Shown here: positions 15,301 through 23,015 of the stretch, piece after piece
Layout: every line of letters starts with the position of its first letter
How positions within the stretch are numbered: position 1 is the stretch's first letter
From: Brachypterus glaber
Lineage: Eukaryota; Arthropoda; Insecta; Coleoptera; Kateretidae
Length of the DNA: 64,000 nucleotides
NCBI GenBank assembly: GCA_958510825.1
Contig: OY294044.1
Location: 75,686,895-75,750,894, forward strand
Reading direction: 5' to 3'
Made by a program: the position numbers and the translations under genes
The notes under the pieces: model-generated
What the model was told of the DNA's origin: nothing
What the model saw: only the letters and a program-made list of their open reading frames with translations
Database searches by the model: none

Positions 15301-18300
15301 TATATATATTTTTTAGCGTTTTTGAAAGATAAATTCGGTTTTTAAGTAGTTTAATTTCATTTTTTTAATTTCCTTTTTGTCTCTAGGCAAATTCTGATAC
15401 AAGATTATAACATTTGTAGTAGTTTTTTTATTTGATGTATATATTTAATTTTTTTTTTGGTCCGCTATCTTGAATTAATTTCCAACAATTTTTGTTTGGA
15501 TCATTTTTTTAATATTGTTATTAATCGAGTTCATTTAAAAATAGCCATGTTCGAGGTGAAATTGGTTTTATCCATTTTTCAGCCAAATTATTCTTTGGCG
15601 AAAAAAGCATTAAAAGGTTATAAGCTCTTGGAATTCTCTATTATTTTCATATAAAAATTTTCATAGGTACTTTGGTACGGTTACACCGCCCACTAAAACC
15701 GTAACAAAATACTTTTTGAAAATGCATACATTGCTACAATCTTGCTCATAACCACTTTTATCCTACGATGAATAATTTGGCTGAAAAATCGAAAAAAAAA
15801 ACAATTTCACCCCCTACATGGCCATTTTTGAATATGTATTACTCGATTGTTATTAATATATTAAAAAATGGTCCAAACAAAAAATGTTGCATTTTTTTGT
15901 TCCTTAACAAAATTGATTATATGAATTTTTATCGTAAGATGCATATTTAGCGAGATAACAGCACTCACCCCTAAAATTCAAGATATCGGACACCTTTTAA
16001 CGCAAATCAACCGGTGAAAGACTAATAGGAGTGTTCTGTTACTATCTACTACTACTCTATAAAATATCAGTTTGTGTACATTTATTGCAATTTAACAAAA
16101 AGAATTCTCGTTATTTGACTGGCCTAAATGTATTATTATACGAAGACTTCTTTTCTCAAAAAGATCTAAAATTTTTAAAGATTGGTAAAAATGTAGTTTA
16201 GACGTGTCTCATAAACGTGCTAAAAGTGCCCAAAATTTAAGGTGAGCTTGCGCCGCCATCTTAATTTTAAGGTGCACTTTTGGGCTTTTTTTAATAACTT
16301 TCAAACTTTTTTTTTTAATAATATAAAAAAGCAAACTTGTAAAATTCTTCACAAAATACATGTTTAAAACTTTTTTCTAACTTAATTTTTAAGAAAATGG
16401 TCAAAAATTGTGCCAGTCTTTTTAAGGTAGGTAGGGGAAGTCGAGTTTTTGAAAAACCTGTAATTAATTTTCAAATATTTTTTATACCAAAAGGTAGATT
16501 ATTACTATAGTTAGAACATATTAATACTTCAGACAAATATTATTTATATAAAAAAAAGTTATTAACGATAAACCAGTTAACCCCGCTGGACCAGTTAACC
16601 GCATATGACAGGGTTAACTGGACCACTACTCGGGGTTAACTGGTCCACTAACAAAAATATATTGTATTGTAATTATTGTGAATAAAAACGATTTGAAATA
16701 AAATAAAATTGAATTCTAAAATAAAAATAGACAACATAATATGTTAAATATTAGATATATCTCAGGGTTAACTGGTCCGGGGTTAACTGGACATGGCCCA
16801 GTTAACCTCGAACCTCGAAATTAATATTGACATAATTGGTCCAGTTAACCCCGAGTGTCACTCAGGGTTCACTGAATGAAATCATAAAATTTTAATACTT
16901 AATATGATCTCACTGCCTTTCAAAGCTGAAAGGTCCTATCTGTGTATGTTAAACCTATGTAGATAGGACCTTTTAGCTTAGCACGGCAGATTAGAAGGCG
17001 ACAATTATGCAGAATAATTACTACTTTTCATCGAAAAAAAATGAACTTTCTTTACTACAACTTACACGTGGACAACATGGTCCCTCGTAATACTTTAAAC
17101 AATACTACTAACTAAATATCACTAGAATTTGCCAGGCTAGGCGCCAGTACTATTAAAAAAGTTGATAAAATCCAGGTGGACCAGTTAACCCTGAGTTATT
17201 AATCGGAGGATAAAAGTAGTTATGAGCAAACTTCTAGCTCTTGAAATTCTCCTCTTTATATGTTAAGCATTTTCATAAGTATTTTGTTACGGTTACAGTG
17301 AGCGCTGAAAGTCGAGTTGCGCCCTCTGTAACCGTACCAAAGTACACATAAACATTTATAATAAGCTTATAGAGAATTTCGAGATCTACAAGTTTGCTTT
17401 TATCGTCCGATGAATAATTTGGCTGAAAAATGAATAAAAAAAAACAATTTCACCTCCAACATGGCTATTTTTAAATTAACTCGATTGTTATTAAAAAAAT
17501 GACCCAAACAAAAATTGTTGGAAATTTCCTTCTTAACAAAATTGGTTATAATCGAGTTATTCAAAAATGGCCATGTTGGGGGTGAAATTGGGTTTTCGAT
17601 TTTTCAGCCAAATTATTCAGGAGGATAAAAGTGGTTATAAGCAAACTTGTAACTCTTGAAATTCTCTATAAATTTTATACAGGGTGTCTCAACGAAGCCG
17701 ACTCTGTCGATATATAGTTAAGTATCCACTTTAGAAAAAAACTTTAATGAGAAAAGTTGTATGGTCTAAAAAAGCCACATTCTAAAAATATGTTGAAATA
17801 TACAGGATGGTCCTCCTAGGGTGGGTAACATCTGACTTGATTTTTTTTAATGAAATGGTATATTTTTTATTATGTCATCTTACTTGCCAAAAAATACCTT
17901 TATTTTAATATCATATTATATGGAATATATTGTTTATAGTTTTTGAGATATAATTTTTTTTTGAGAAAAAATGCATTTTTAGTGATGAGATAAAACCTGC
18001 TTCAATTTCTTTATTTTTTGTCAAAAATTAATAAAATTTTGCTAGCTTATCTTAAAAGGGTGTATGTAATTTTATAAAAAATAAAATTTTATACAGGGCG
18101 TTCAAAATTAATATTCAAACTTTTGGATTTTCAAACAAAACAAACTTGTTTTTTTTAAATGAAATGCTAGATTTTTTTATTTGCTCATTTAATATGGAAT
18201 ACAATTCTAAATTTAATAATATAGCATTCCATTTAAAAAACTATCAATTATTTTAAGAATTTTATTCCACATTTAATGAGCAAATAAAAAATATAGCATT

Positions 18301-21300
18301 CCATTTAAAAAAAATAGTTTTTTATGTTTGAGAATCCAAAGGTTTGAATTTTAATTTTGAACGCCCTGTATAAAACATTTTTTTAATTTTTGACAAAAGT
18401 AAAGAAATTGAAGCAGGTTTTTTCTCATCACTAAAAATGCATTTTTTTTTTCAAAAAAAAATTATATCTCAAAAACTATAAACAATAGACCCTTATAATA
18501 TGATATTAAAATAAAGGTATTTTTATGACAAGTAAGACGACATAATAAAAAATACACTGCCCAGTAAAAGAGCTTTCCCATTTTAAACCTCCGCGCGTAA
18601 AATGTTTTTTTATTATTAGATTTACTTTTAGCGACTTTAAAAATATACCAATTTTTACGAAAACTACCCCCGCCTCTTAGGGGGTGCAGTTAGAACTTTT
18701 TTATTATCAGATTTTCTTTTAAACCCCAATACACCAATTTTCACAAAAACCACCCCCACCCCTCGGGGTGAAACTAGAAAAAATTTTTTCAAAGATTTAG
18801 TTATAGAGACCTAAAAAACCACAATATATACCCCTCAGGGGGTGGAGTAAGGATTTTTTTATTATCAGATTCACTTTCAGCAACCTCGAAAACACCAATA
18901 TGCCAGTTTTCACGAAAACTACCCCCACCCCTCAGGGGGTGAAATTACAAAAAAAATATCAGATTCATATTCGCCAACCCCAAAAACCCCTATACAGCCT
19001 GTTCCAGAACTCGCGTACAGAAATTTGAGGGTATATTAAAAACCCTCTGGAAAATATGAAAAAAATGTAAAAAAAATCCATCCACCCTCGGGAAAGTTAG
19101 AAAAAATTTATTATCAGATTCAATTTCAGCAACCTCAAAAACCCCTATATAGCAATTTTCAAATTTTTCTAAAAAAATGTATTTTTCCCCATTTGCCCCC
19201 CTTACCGCACCCCAATGTTCACCAAAAACAATCCCGAGCTAGAACTTTTGGTAACATACCCGTATGCCAAATTTCAAGTTTCTAGCTTAAAGCGTTCTTA
19301 AGTTATCGTGCCACAAGATTTCCCGGACAGACTGATCGACCGACCGACCGATTGATCGACCGAGCGACAATTTTTTTTTTGCTTGAAATTGATTTATATC
19401 GACATAAAACGTCATAAAACGCAAAACTACGCAAAAAAAATTGAAAATTATTGCACGAATACAAGGCTTTCCGAAATTTTGAAAAACTTCAAAATGGGAA
19501 AGCAATATACCATTCCACTTAAAAATACACTGCCCAGTAAAAGAGCTTTCCCATTTTTCACCTCCGCGCGTAAAATGGATTTTTTTATTATCAGATTCAC
19601 TTTCAGCAACCATAAAAACCTTAGTATACCAATTTTCACGGAAACTACCCTCTGCCGCTTTTGGGGTGAAGTTAGAATTTTGTTATAATCAGATTCCCTT
19701 TCAACAAACTCAAAAACCCCAATATACCATTTTTCACGAAAACTACCCCTCACCCCTCGGGGGTGGATTTAGAATATTTTTATTATCAGATTCACTTTCA
19801 GCAACCTCAAAAACCCCAATACACCAGTTTTCACGAAAACTACCCCCCACACCTCAGGGGGTGGATTTAGAATTTTTGTATTATCAGATTCACTTTCAGA
19901 AACCTCAAAAACCCCTATATACCAGTTTTCACAAAAACTACCCCCCACCCCTCAGGGGGTGAAATTAGAAAAAAGTTATTATCAGATTCAAATTCTTCAA
20001 CCCCAAAAGCCCCTATATACCAATTTTGAGGAAAATATGGAAAATATTTTAAAATATTTACACCCTCACCCCCTTGGGGGTGGAGTTAAAAAAAATATTA
20101 TCAGATTCAATTTCAGCAACCTCAAAAACCCCTATATAGCAATTTTCAAATTCTAAAAAAATGTATTTTTGCCCATTTGTCTGTATGCCAAATTTCAAGT
20201 CTCTAACTTAAAGCGTTCTTAAGTTATCGTGCCCACAAGATTTCCCGGACAGACTGATCGACCGAGCGATAATTTTTTTTTGCTTGATATTGACATAAAA
20301 CGTCATAAAACGCAAAAATACGCAAAAAAAAATTGATTATTTTTGCACGAATACAAGGCTTTCCGAAATTTTGAAAAGTTTCAAAATGGGAAAGCAAAAT
20401 TAAGTCAGATGTTACCCAACCTAGGAGGACCATCCTGTATATTTTAAAATATTTTTAGAATGTTCCTTTTTTAAAGCCATACAAGTTTTCCATTTAAAGT
20501 TTTTCTGTAAAGTCAATACTTTACTATGTATCGACCGAGTTGGCTTCGTTGAGACACCCTGTATATTATGCATTTTCATAAGTATTTTGTTACAGTTACA
20601 GTGGGCGCTGAATGTCGAGTTGCGCCCTCTGTAACCGTACCAAAGTACCTATGACAATTTATAATATATGAAACTTATAGAGAATTTCAAGAGATACAAG
20701 TTTGGTTATAACCACTTTTATCGTTCGATGAATAATTTGGCTAAAAAATGGAAAAAACCAACTTCACCTTCAACATGGCTATTTTTGAATTAACTCGATT
20801 GATTAATATATTAAAAAAATGATCCAAAACAAAAATTGTTGGAAATTTTCTTCTTAACAAAATTGCTCAAATACATTTTTTTCGTAAGATACATATTTAT
20901 CGAGATAACCGCACTCACCCCTAAAATTCAAGATAGCGGACACCCCTTACGCAAATCACCCGGTGAAGAAGTAACAAGAGTGTTATATTACCATCCACTA
21001 CTGCTGTTTATAATATCAGCCCGTGTACATTTATTACAATTTACATTTCTTATTTTACTGGACTATTAGAAAATTCTCTACAAAACTAATACCTATTGTA
21101 CTTTTTTGTAGCCGTTTCTAGCTCACCTAATAAGGATGATTTAAACTTCAATATTTTCTTGAAGAATTGTAGAATTTACGTTTTATGTGATTTCTTGATC
21201 AAAATTTGCGTTACGTAATACTTGAACGTTCCCTAGGCATAAAATCTTAATTCAAAAGTTTACCTTAAAATCAAGATAGGTATCGTCACTTTTTTTGCCC

Positions 21301-22156
21301 ATTTATCAAAAACTGTGTTAGGGCAACTTGCACCAAATTTTGGTCTGGGATTATCTCAACTAAACCGAGTTTAAGTTAGAAATGTTGCGTTCTGATTGGT
21401 CGGCCGTCAACTTAATCCAAGTTTAAAGTTAAACCATCATTGGTGCAAGTGGCCCTTAGAAAAACGTTTTAACGAAGTACCTATTTTGTAGATAATTTTA
21501 TAAGCTTTCTTTATTATATTAACTTTTATTATATTAAGTTTACCATTTAGAAGATACCTATTTGCAAAAAACTCTAAACGTGTACCTTAAAATCGAGGTA
21601 TCGGATAATTTTTGACTATTTTCTGATTTTCTCAAAAACTAAGCAGATAAGAAAAAAAATACCTAGGTAGTATTTTTTAGAGAATTTTAAAAGATTTTTT
21701 TTTTCATAGGTAATTATTTATTTTTAATTGACTGGTTAGAAGTTATTTGCAAAATTGTATCAAAATTGTAATCAAGATGGCTGCGCGAGCTCACCTTTTA
21801 TGGCTGGGGATTTTTAGAACGTTCATCAGAAAGGTCTAAACTACATCTCTACCAATGTTCAAAACTTTTGGATTTTTTTTTAGAAGCGAACCTTGATTCT
21901 TGAAGTTCCTTGATTAATAACTAATACCTATCCATTTTTTTCTTGTAGCAATGTAACTTTGATACCAATGGTAAATCCGGCAGTTTCAGACAGTAGATTT
22001 ATAAGAGAACTAGGTATACCTGCGTTTGGATTTTCTCCTATGAACAATACCAAGACTCTTTTGCATACTGATAATGAATATCTCAATAAAGACGTTTTTA
22101 TTACTGGTATAAACATTTTTGAGAAGATTATAACAAATTTAGGTAATTTAAATTAA
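148..22156 (+). CDS. ACY1: Aminoacylase-1 (N-acyl-L-amino-acid amidohydrolase), six exons, 5' end outside window
   Basis: Cytosolic zinc enzyme of the M20 family that hydrolyses N-acetylated amino acids to free amino acid and acetate. I join exons 148-317, 1193-1364, 3165-3300, 6478-6676, 7776-8008 and 21949-22156; every junction is GT-AG and the phases agree (0, 1, 2, 0, 2), giving 371 residues plus TAA. The family is about 400 residues, so only the N-terminal 30 or so, on an upstream exon, are missing. Visible family motifs are NSHMDVVP (metal His and Asp), ARGSQDMK (bridging Asp), the split DEEVES (catalytic and metal Glu), LLDEG (metal Glu), GGHGSW (dimerisation-domain His) and FSPMNNTKTLLH (last metal His). 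No key residue is lost and no frame is broken, so the gene looks functional. The last intron is about 13.9 kb. A polyadenylation signal follows at 22231. Confidence 0.95.
1193..1364 (+). CDS. ACY1: aminoacylase-1 exon
   Basis: The acceptor is TATTTTTTTAG before 1193; the donor is CCAG|GTAATA after 1364 (phase 1). It encodes ENWKFKPFAADMDENGNIYARG followed by the SQDMK segment containing the metal-bridging Asp, and ends in HVTFVP, the strand leading to the DEEV motif. Confidence 0.93.
1408..1570. repeat. piggyBac-like terminus with perfect short hairpin
   Basis: In intron 2 of aminoacylase-1. The sequence TTTAACACGTTC is followed by a 12-bp perfect stem with 3-nt loop at 1424-1450 (CCGATGGCACAC and its complement). 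The TTAACACGTTC start resembles the ends of the TTAA-flanked MITEs at 2846 and 56571. No matching right end was located. Confidence 0.4.
1855..2130. repeat. inverted-repeat element, family also at 59460-60500
   Basis: The arms read CTGTGCTGGGGTTGAGACC, then the TATTTTGGGATGCT stretch, then a segment ending ACTTCATGGGCTCATTTTTTT, and the right arm is the approximate reverse complement. The same modules recur many times in 59460-60500. Confidence 0.6.
2846..3077. mobile_element. TTAA-flanked MITE (piggyBac-like), copy 1
   Basis: A 232-bp element flanked by TTAA at 2842-2845 and 3078-3081, with terminal inverted repeats CACATTCGCTGCCGAC and GTCGGCAGCGAACGTG. TTAA target duplication is the mark of the piggyBac superfamily. 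A second copy lies at 56571-56786. There is no coding capacity. Confidence 0.75.
3165..3300 (+). CDS. ACY1: aminoacylase-1 exon with catalytic DEEVES
   Basis: The acceptor is TTTTTTTTGCAG before 3165; the donor is GAAAG|GTATTG after 3300 (phase 2). The exon begins with the last two bases of the Asp of DEEVES, giving the catalytic and metal-binding Glu pair, and also holds LLDEG. The tail FYDER matches the family's FYSER. Confidence 0.92.
3522..4690. mobile_element. foldback element with about 240-bp inverted repeats
   Basis: The arms at about 3522-3770 and 4440-4690 are near-complementary along their length (for example GCGACTTATAAATTAAATAG against its complement, and TCGTCGAGAAATGAGTATTT against AAATACTCATTTCTCGACGA). 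The unique core has no convincing gene. It lies in intron 3 of aminoacylase-1. Confidence 0.7.
5105..6143. mobile_element. foldback element with long imperfect inverted repeats
   Basis: The left arm (AAATTTGGTATGCAGGTGATG, GTGGATCCGTACC, AAAATGGCGTAGG, then CCACGTGGGC) is mirrored on the right (CCTCACGTGGGCAGC, TAGCAACGCGATACG, CTACGCCATTTTG, GGTATGGATCCACAC). The left arm appears to carry an extra insertion at about 5210-5460. Intron 3 of aminoacylase-1; no gene seen. Confidence 0.6.
6478..6676 (+). CDS. ACY1: aminoacylase-1 exon, lid (dimerisation) domain
   Basis: The acceptor is TCCATATTTCAG before 6478; the donor is ATGAAG|GTAAGT after 6676 (phase 0). The reading frame is set by the split Arg codon from the previous exon, which gives YRWAIWIHCNGTGGHGSW and so on, through a helical stretch to SINLTGMK. 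The His in GGHGSW matches the lid-domain His needed across the dimer. Confidence 0.92.
6766..6785. repeat. homopolymer G run
   Basis: An uninterrupted run of about 19-20 G in intron 4 of aminoacylase-1, flanked by AT-rich sequence. A C run lies at about 58867-58884. The exact length is likely to be uncertain in any assembly. Confidence 0.7.
7269..7440 (+). mobile_element. SINE body, 5'-truncated copy
   Basis: From TTGCCTTTTTCAGTTAATTA through GCCGGTGGTTCCCTCT to TAGGAGATGCTTAATTAAGT it matches the body of the tRNA-headed SINE at 34046-34335, but the tRNA-like head and the A-rich tail are absent. Intron 4 of aminoacylase-1. Confidence 0.7.
7543..7753. mobile_element. TA-flanked MITE, TGGTCTGTTT family, copy 1
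   Basis: A 211-bp element between TA dinucleotides (7541-7542 and 7754-7755). The terminal inverted repeats begin TGGTCTGTTTYTTCAAGC and run on into an AAAATCGCACAGTGAATATT block. TA duplication suggests a Tc1/mariner-type mobiliser. Its right end is 22 bp from the splice acceptor of the aminoacylase-1 exon at 7776. Other copies: 30105, 30699, 55438. Confidence 0.8.
7776..8008 (+). CDS. ACY1: aminoacylase-1 exon, return to catalytic domain
   Basis: The acceptor is ATTTTTTACAG before 7776; the donor is TTCACT|GTAAGT after 8008 (phase 2). It encodes GGVASNVIPTQISLNFDIR, the conserved strand that ends the lid domain, then the KWCKKAGEGV segment. A TA-flanked MITE ends only 22 bp upstream of the acceptor. 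Confidence 0.93.
8810..8940. repeat. short inverted-repeat MITE inside a duplicated block
   Basis: The arms ATGTTAAAAGGATGTCCGAT ... TACTCCAC and GTGGAGTACAATGTCGGTAC ... TTTTAACAT are inverted copies. A related copy sits at about 10360-10455 in the second copy of the block. Confidence 0.6.
8941..9168 (-). pseudogene. duplicated block with unidentified broken reading frame, copy A1
   Basis: The minus strand is open at 9167-8961 without an ATG start (first codon GTG), with CLANSCDSVYMRES, then RRTVFGGLWSGFLGCPILVI, a hydrophobic stretch and LVFSK just before a donor-like GGTAAAA. Closely related sequence recurs at 9890-10190 and 11363-11690. In the best-preserved copy the upstream hydrophobic reading (LGLALAGLVLPLVAQYF) lies in another frame and ends in TGA TAG, so no copy gives an intact protein. 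I do not recognise the family. A very weak resemblance to sideroflexin motifs is not enough for a name. Confidence 0.4.
9168..9888. mobile_element. end-truncated copy of the TTCTAAGAATATTC-rich element
   Basis: The interior matches 10560-11330 (TTAGATATGCTATGATTATG, CTATGCATATGCATGACATA, ATTCTAAGAATGTTC repeats, GATCTAAGTCTAGTGATTGG). Both CCC...AGCAC ends are missing and it passes abruptly into duplicated host sequence on each side, as expected after recombination between copies. Confidence 0.6.
9890..10190 (-). pseudogene. duplicated block, copy A2
   Basis: Repeats the CCACTCCACAATCCTCCAAA to GAGTTTGCTAAGCACAC segment of copy A1 and continues into TGCTCAGAAAGTATTGTTTA and downstream sequence shared with copy B2. 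The minus strand reads the same CLANSCDSVYMRES segment with substitutions. Confidence 0.4.
10191..10490. other. duplicated block, copy B1 (left of insertion)
   Basis: After about 140 bp of unassigned sequence, 10360-10490 repeats the block seen at 8850-8994 (GTCTTTTGCATAAAA, ACCGAAACTT, TACCTCCTTTTAACA, TCCACTCTTA) up to the insertion point after CCAACATCC. Confidence 0.5.
10491..11362. mobile_element. inserted element with CCC(A/G)..ATAGCAC ends and internal TTCTAAGAATATTC repeats
   Basis: The left end reads CCCAAATAGCACCGATGAT and the right end, in complement, CCCGCATAGCACAAAATAG. Both run inward into ATTCTAAGAATATTC-type palindromic motifs that recur through the body (CTAAGAAATTTCT, TTCTTAGAAATT, GCATATTCTAAGAATG). 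The flanking ATCC on both sides looks like a 4-bp target duplication; the uninterrupted target is visible in the paralogous block at 8985-8996. No coding capacity seen. Confidence 0.65.
11363..11690 (-). pseudogene. duplicated block, copy B2 (right of insertion)
   Basis: Continues the host block after the insertion (AATCCTGCTAAGG ... AAAGTGGCGG ... GCTAAGCACACTGC ... AACCCAAGTAAC). On the minus strand the upstream frame LGLALAGLVLPLVAQYF ends in TGA TAG where the downstream CLANSCDS frame takes over, so it is frameshifted or non-coding. Confidence 0.4.
11691..12298. other. intron sequence, nothing recognised
   Basis: AT-rich part of aminoacylase-1 intron 5. No long ORF, no inverted repeat and no conserved motif found. 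Confidence 0.5.
12301..12942. mobile_element. TA-flanked MITE with AAGGCTCTAG ends
   Basis: TA at 12299-12300 and 12943-12944 flank terminal inverted repeats AAGGCTCTAGTTGTCTAACTCC and its imperfect complement. A second inner pair (GTGTCTAACTCCATCA and TTGGAGTTAGACCATTAG) lies within. About 640 bp, no ORF; mariner-type target duplication. Confidence 0.6.
13814..13944. mobile_element. Harbinger-like MITE, copy 1
   Basis: A 131-bp element flanked by TTA on both sides with ends GGGCCACTTGCACCA and its complement. A three-base TWA target duplication with GGG-starting ends is typical of PIF/Harbinger. A second copy, in opposite internal orientation, is at 21321-21455. Confidence 0.7.
15450..16100. 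repeat. dispersed repeat, also at 17225-17680, 20570-21070 and 57120-57530
   Basis: Shared pieces are CCAAATTATTC, GGTACGGTTACA ... CCGTAAC, ATTCAAGATATCGGACACC, ATCACCCGGTGAA and GTGTACATTTATTGCAATTTA. The copies are fragments in both orientations. ORFs in this region (for example 15457-15654) are AT-rich chance frames. Confidence 0.5.
16573..17189. repeat. cluster of nine GGACCAGTTAACCCC motifs
   Basis: The palindromic core GTTAAC occurs at 16576, 16594, 16613, 16635, 16767, 16782, 16801, 16844 and 17184, nearly always within (GGA/GGT)CCAGTTAACCCCG, in both orientations. It spans about 615 bp of aminoacylase-1 intron 5, overlapping the hairpin at 16913-16989. Confidence 0.7.
16913..16989 (+). 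ncRNA. miRNA-precursor-like hairpin (candidate)
   Basis: 16923-16941 and 16961-16979 pair over 19 bp with one G-U and a 19-nt loop; a basal CTGCC/GGCAG helix follows after an internal loop, giving a 77-nt stem-loop. Size and shape suit a pre-miRNA, and it lies on the sense strand of the aminoacylase-1 intron. It could equally be the remnant of a small MITE. Confidence 0.3.
18553..19503 (+). mobile_element. C-rich modular element, copy 1
   Basis: Begins ACTGCCCAGTAAAAGAGC ... CTTTCCCATTTT and ends ... CAAAATGGGAAAGC. The body is a run of roughly 90-110-bp modules, each with TTATCAGATTCACTTTCAGC, AACCCCAATATACCAATTTT and CACGAAAACTACCCCC followed by CCTCAGGGGGTG. A GATCGACC-rich tract lies near the right end. 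Other copies: 19525 and 29009. Confidence 0.7.
19525..20395 (+). mobile_element. C-rich modular element, copy 2 (tandem)
   Basis: Same start and end sequences and modules as the copy that ends about 20 bp upstream, so the two sit head to tail. The overlapping ORFs on both strands here (for example 19383-19688, 19448-19753) are by-products of the modules and share no known domain. Confidence 0.7.
21321..21455. mobile_element. Harbinger-like MITE, copy 2
   Basis: TTA-flanked, with ends GGGCAACTTGCACCAA and TTGGTGCAAGTGGCCC. The interior is the reverse complement of the copy at 13814-13944 (TGGTCGGCC, ACCGAGTTTAAGTTA). Confidence 0.7.
21949..22156 (+). CDS. ACY1: aminoacylase-1 terminal exon
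   Basis: The acceptor is TTTTTTTCTTGTAG before 21949; C completes a split Leu codon. It encodes SDSRFIRELGIPAFGFSPMN and the LLHTDNE segment with the last metal His, then a C-terminal helix and TAA at 22154-22156. Confidence 0.94.
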
Positions 22157-22230
22157 GTTATCCCTTACGGTTTTGTACCTAGCTAGCTATTTAAAATTCA
22201 TTAAATGTTAAAAAACAAATGTTATTTTTT

Positions 22231-22236
22231 AATAAA
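22231..22236 (+). terminator. polyadenylation signal of aminoacylase-1
   Basis: AATAAA lies 75 bp after the aminoacylase-1 stop codon and is the first canonical hexamer downstream of it. Confidence 0.6.
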
Positions 22237-22256
22237 TATATTTTTATAAGTTTAAA

Positions 22257-22735
22257 TGGTCTGGTTTAATTAAATATCCTAATTTTCAAAAATCATTCTG
22301 TAATTTATTGAATTGTTCGTCTCGAATAGTCCCCATCCTTACTCCCCCCGAGTTGCCCAGCTTGGACTGGTCCCCTAGAAAAATCGATTTTTAAGCCGGG
22401 TTTTTAATTTCATAAAATAAATGTTAAAAACCATAAATGTTATATGAAAACTTATTTTTTTATATAAAAATGCCATAATTTTTCTATAATTTCCTTAATT
22501 TATCTTAATATTATGTAAAAACGTATTTAAATTTCGGCGGCTGCCATGACACACCTTCCATAACATTCCCGGCAAAATGATCAAAGTAATGAAATTTAAT
22601 ACATTTTGGTATGCAGTAAATTCAACATAATAAGGCATGTTATTGGTACCAAAATTTTCCAAAAAAAACGCAGAAAATTTTGGTGAAAATATTTTTTTCG
22701 CAAACACCTCATGGGCTGCATGAATTTAGGTTAAA
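22257..22735. other. intergenic spacer between aminoacylase-1 and forkhead gene
   Basis: No gene, repeat or conserved motif recognised. Base composition becomes less AT-rich from about 22530 toward the forkhead promoter. Confidence 0.5.
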
Positions 22736-22807
22736 TTAAATGTCAAGCGCCATTGCCATGTGCATTTCGCTGCGATGTTGTTTGTCTTTTCGATGTTAAA
22801 ACTAAAA

Positions 22808-22940
22808 CCAATGGGAAGAGCGCGGGAAAGACTCGTGACCTGCATTGGCCAATCACAGCCACCCGATTTGAATTCCCTCTTCGTCCTTTGTGGCGACTAC
22901 GAGTTTTGTATACATTCGTTGGGTGTACGGTGCTGTCAGT
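22808..22940 (+). promoter_or_regulatory. core promoter of the forkhead gene: CCAAT boxes, E2F-type site, TCAGT initiator
   Basis: In a locally GC-richer stretch, CCAAT occurs at 22808-22812 and 22849-22853 (the latter inside the palindrome ATTGGCCAAT), GCGCGGGAAA at 22820-22829 fits the E2F consensus on the minus strand, and TCAGT, the arthropod initiator, is at 22936-22940. No TATA box is evident. The assignment rests on motif order and on the donor-like site 75 bp downstream. Confidence 0.4.
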
Positions 22941-23015
22941 GTTAAAAATACATTTATACATAATTTTCATGAAAATACTATTGGACACGACGAAACATCC
23001 ACAAAAATAAAATCG
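22936..23015 (+). other. probable non-coding first exon of the forkhead gene
   Basis: It starts at the TCAGT initiator and ends at AATCG|GTAAGT, a strong donor. The coding exon downstream begins with a 14-nt 5' leader right after an acceptor (27568), so an upstream non-coding exon is required. This is the best candidate, but transcript evidence is lacking. Confidence 0.4.

Larger units (their letters stand above)
17680..20565. mobile_element. composite inverted-repeat element, GGGTGTCTCAACGAAGCC ends
   Basis: The ends (ACAGGGTGTCTCAACGAAGC and its complement GCTTCGTTGAGACACCCTGT) extend inward for about 165 bp through GGATGGTCCTCCTAGG. Nested inside are a 285-bp inverted repeat with GGGCGTTCAAAATTAATATT ends (about 18091-18374) and two head-to-tail copies of the C-rich modular element. 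It is itself flanked by inverted copies of the repeat listed at 15450. Confidence 0.65.

Noticed and set aside
19287..20156. Several overlapping ORFs of 65-108 codons on both strands
   Set aside because: They all derive from the C-rich modular element; the repeated residues follow the DNA modules and no known domain appears.
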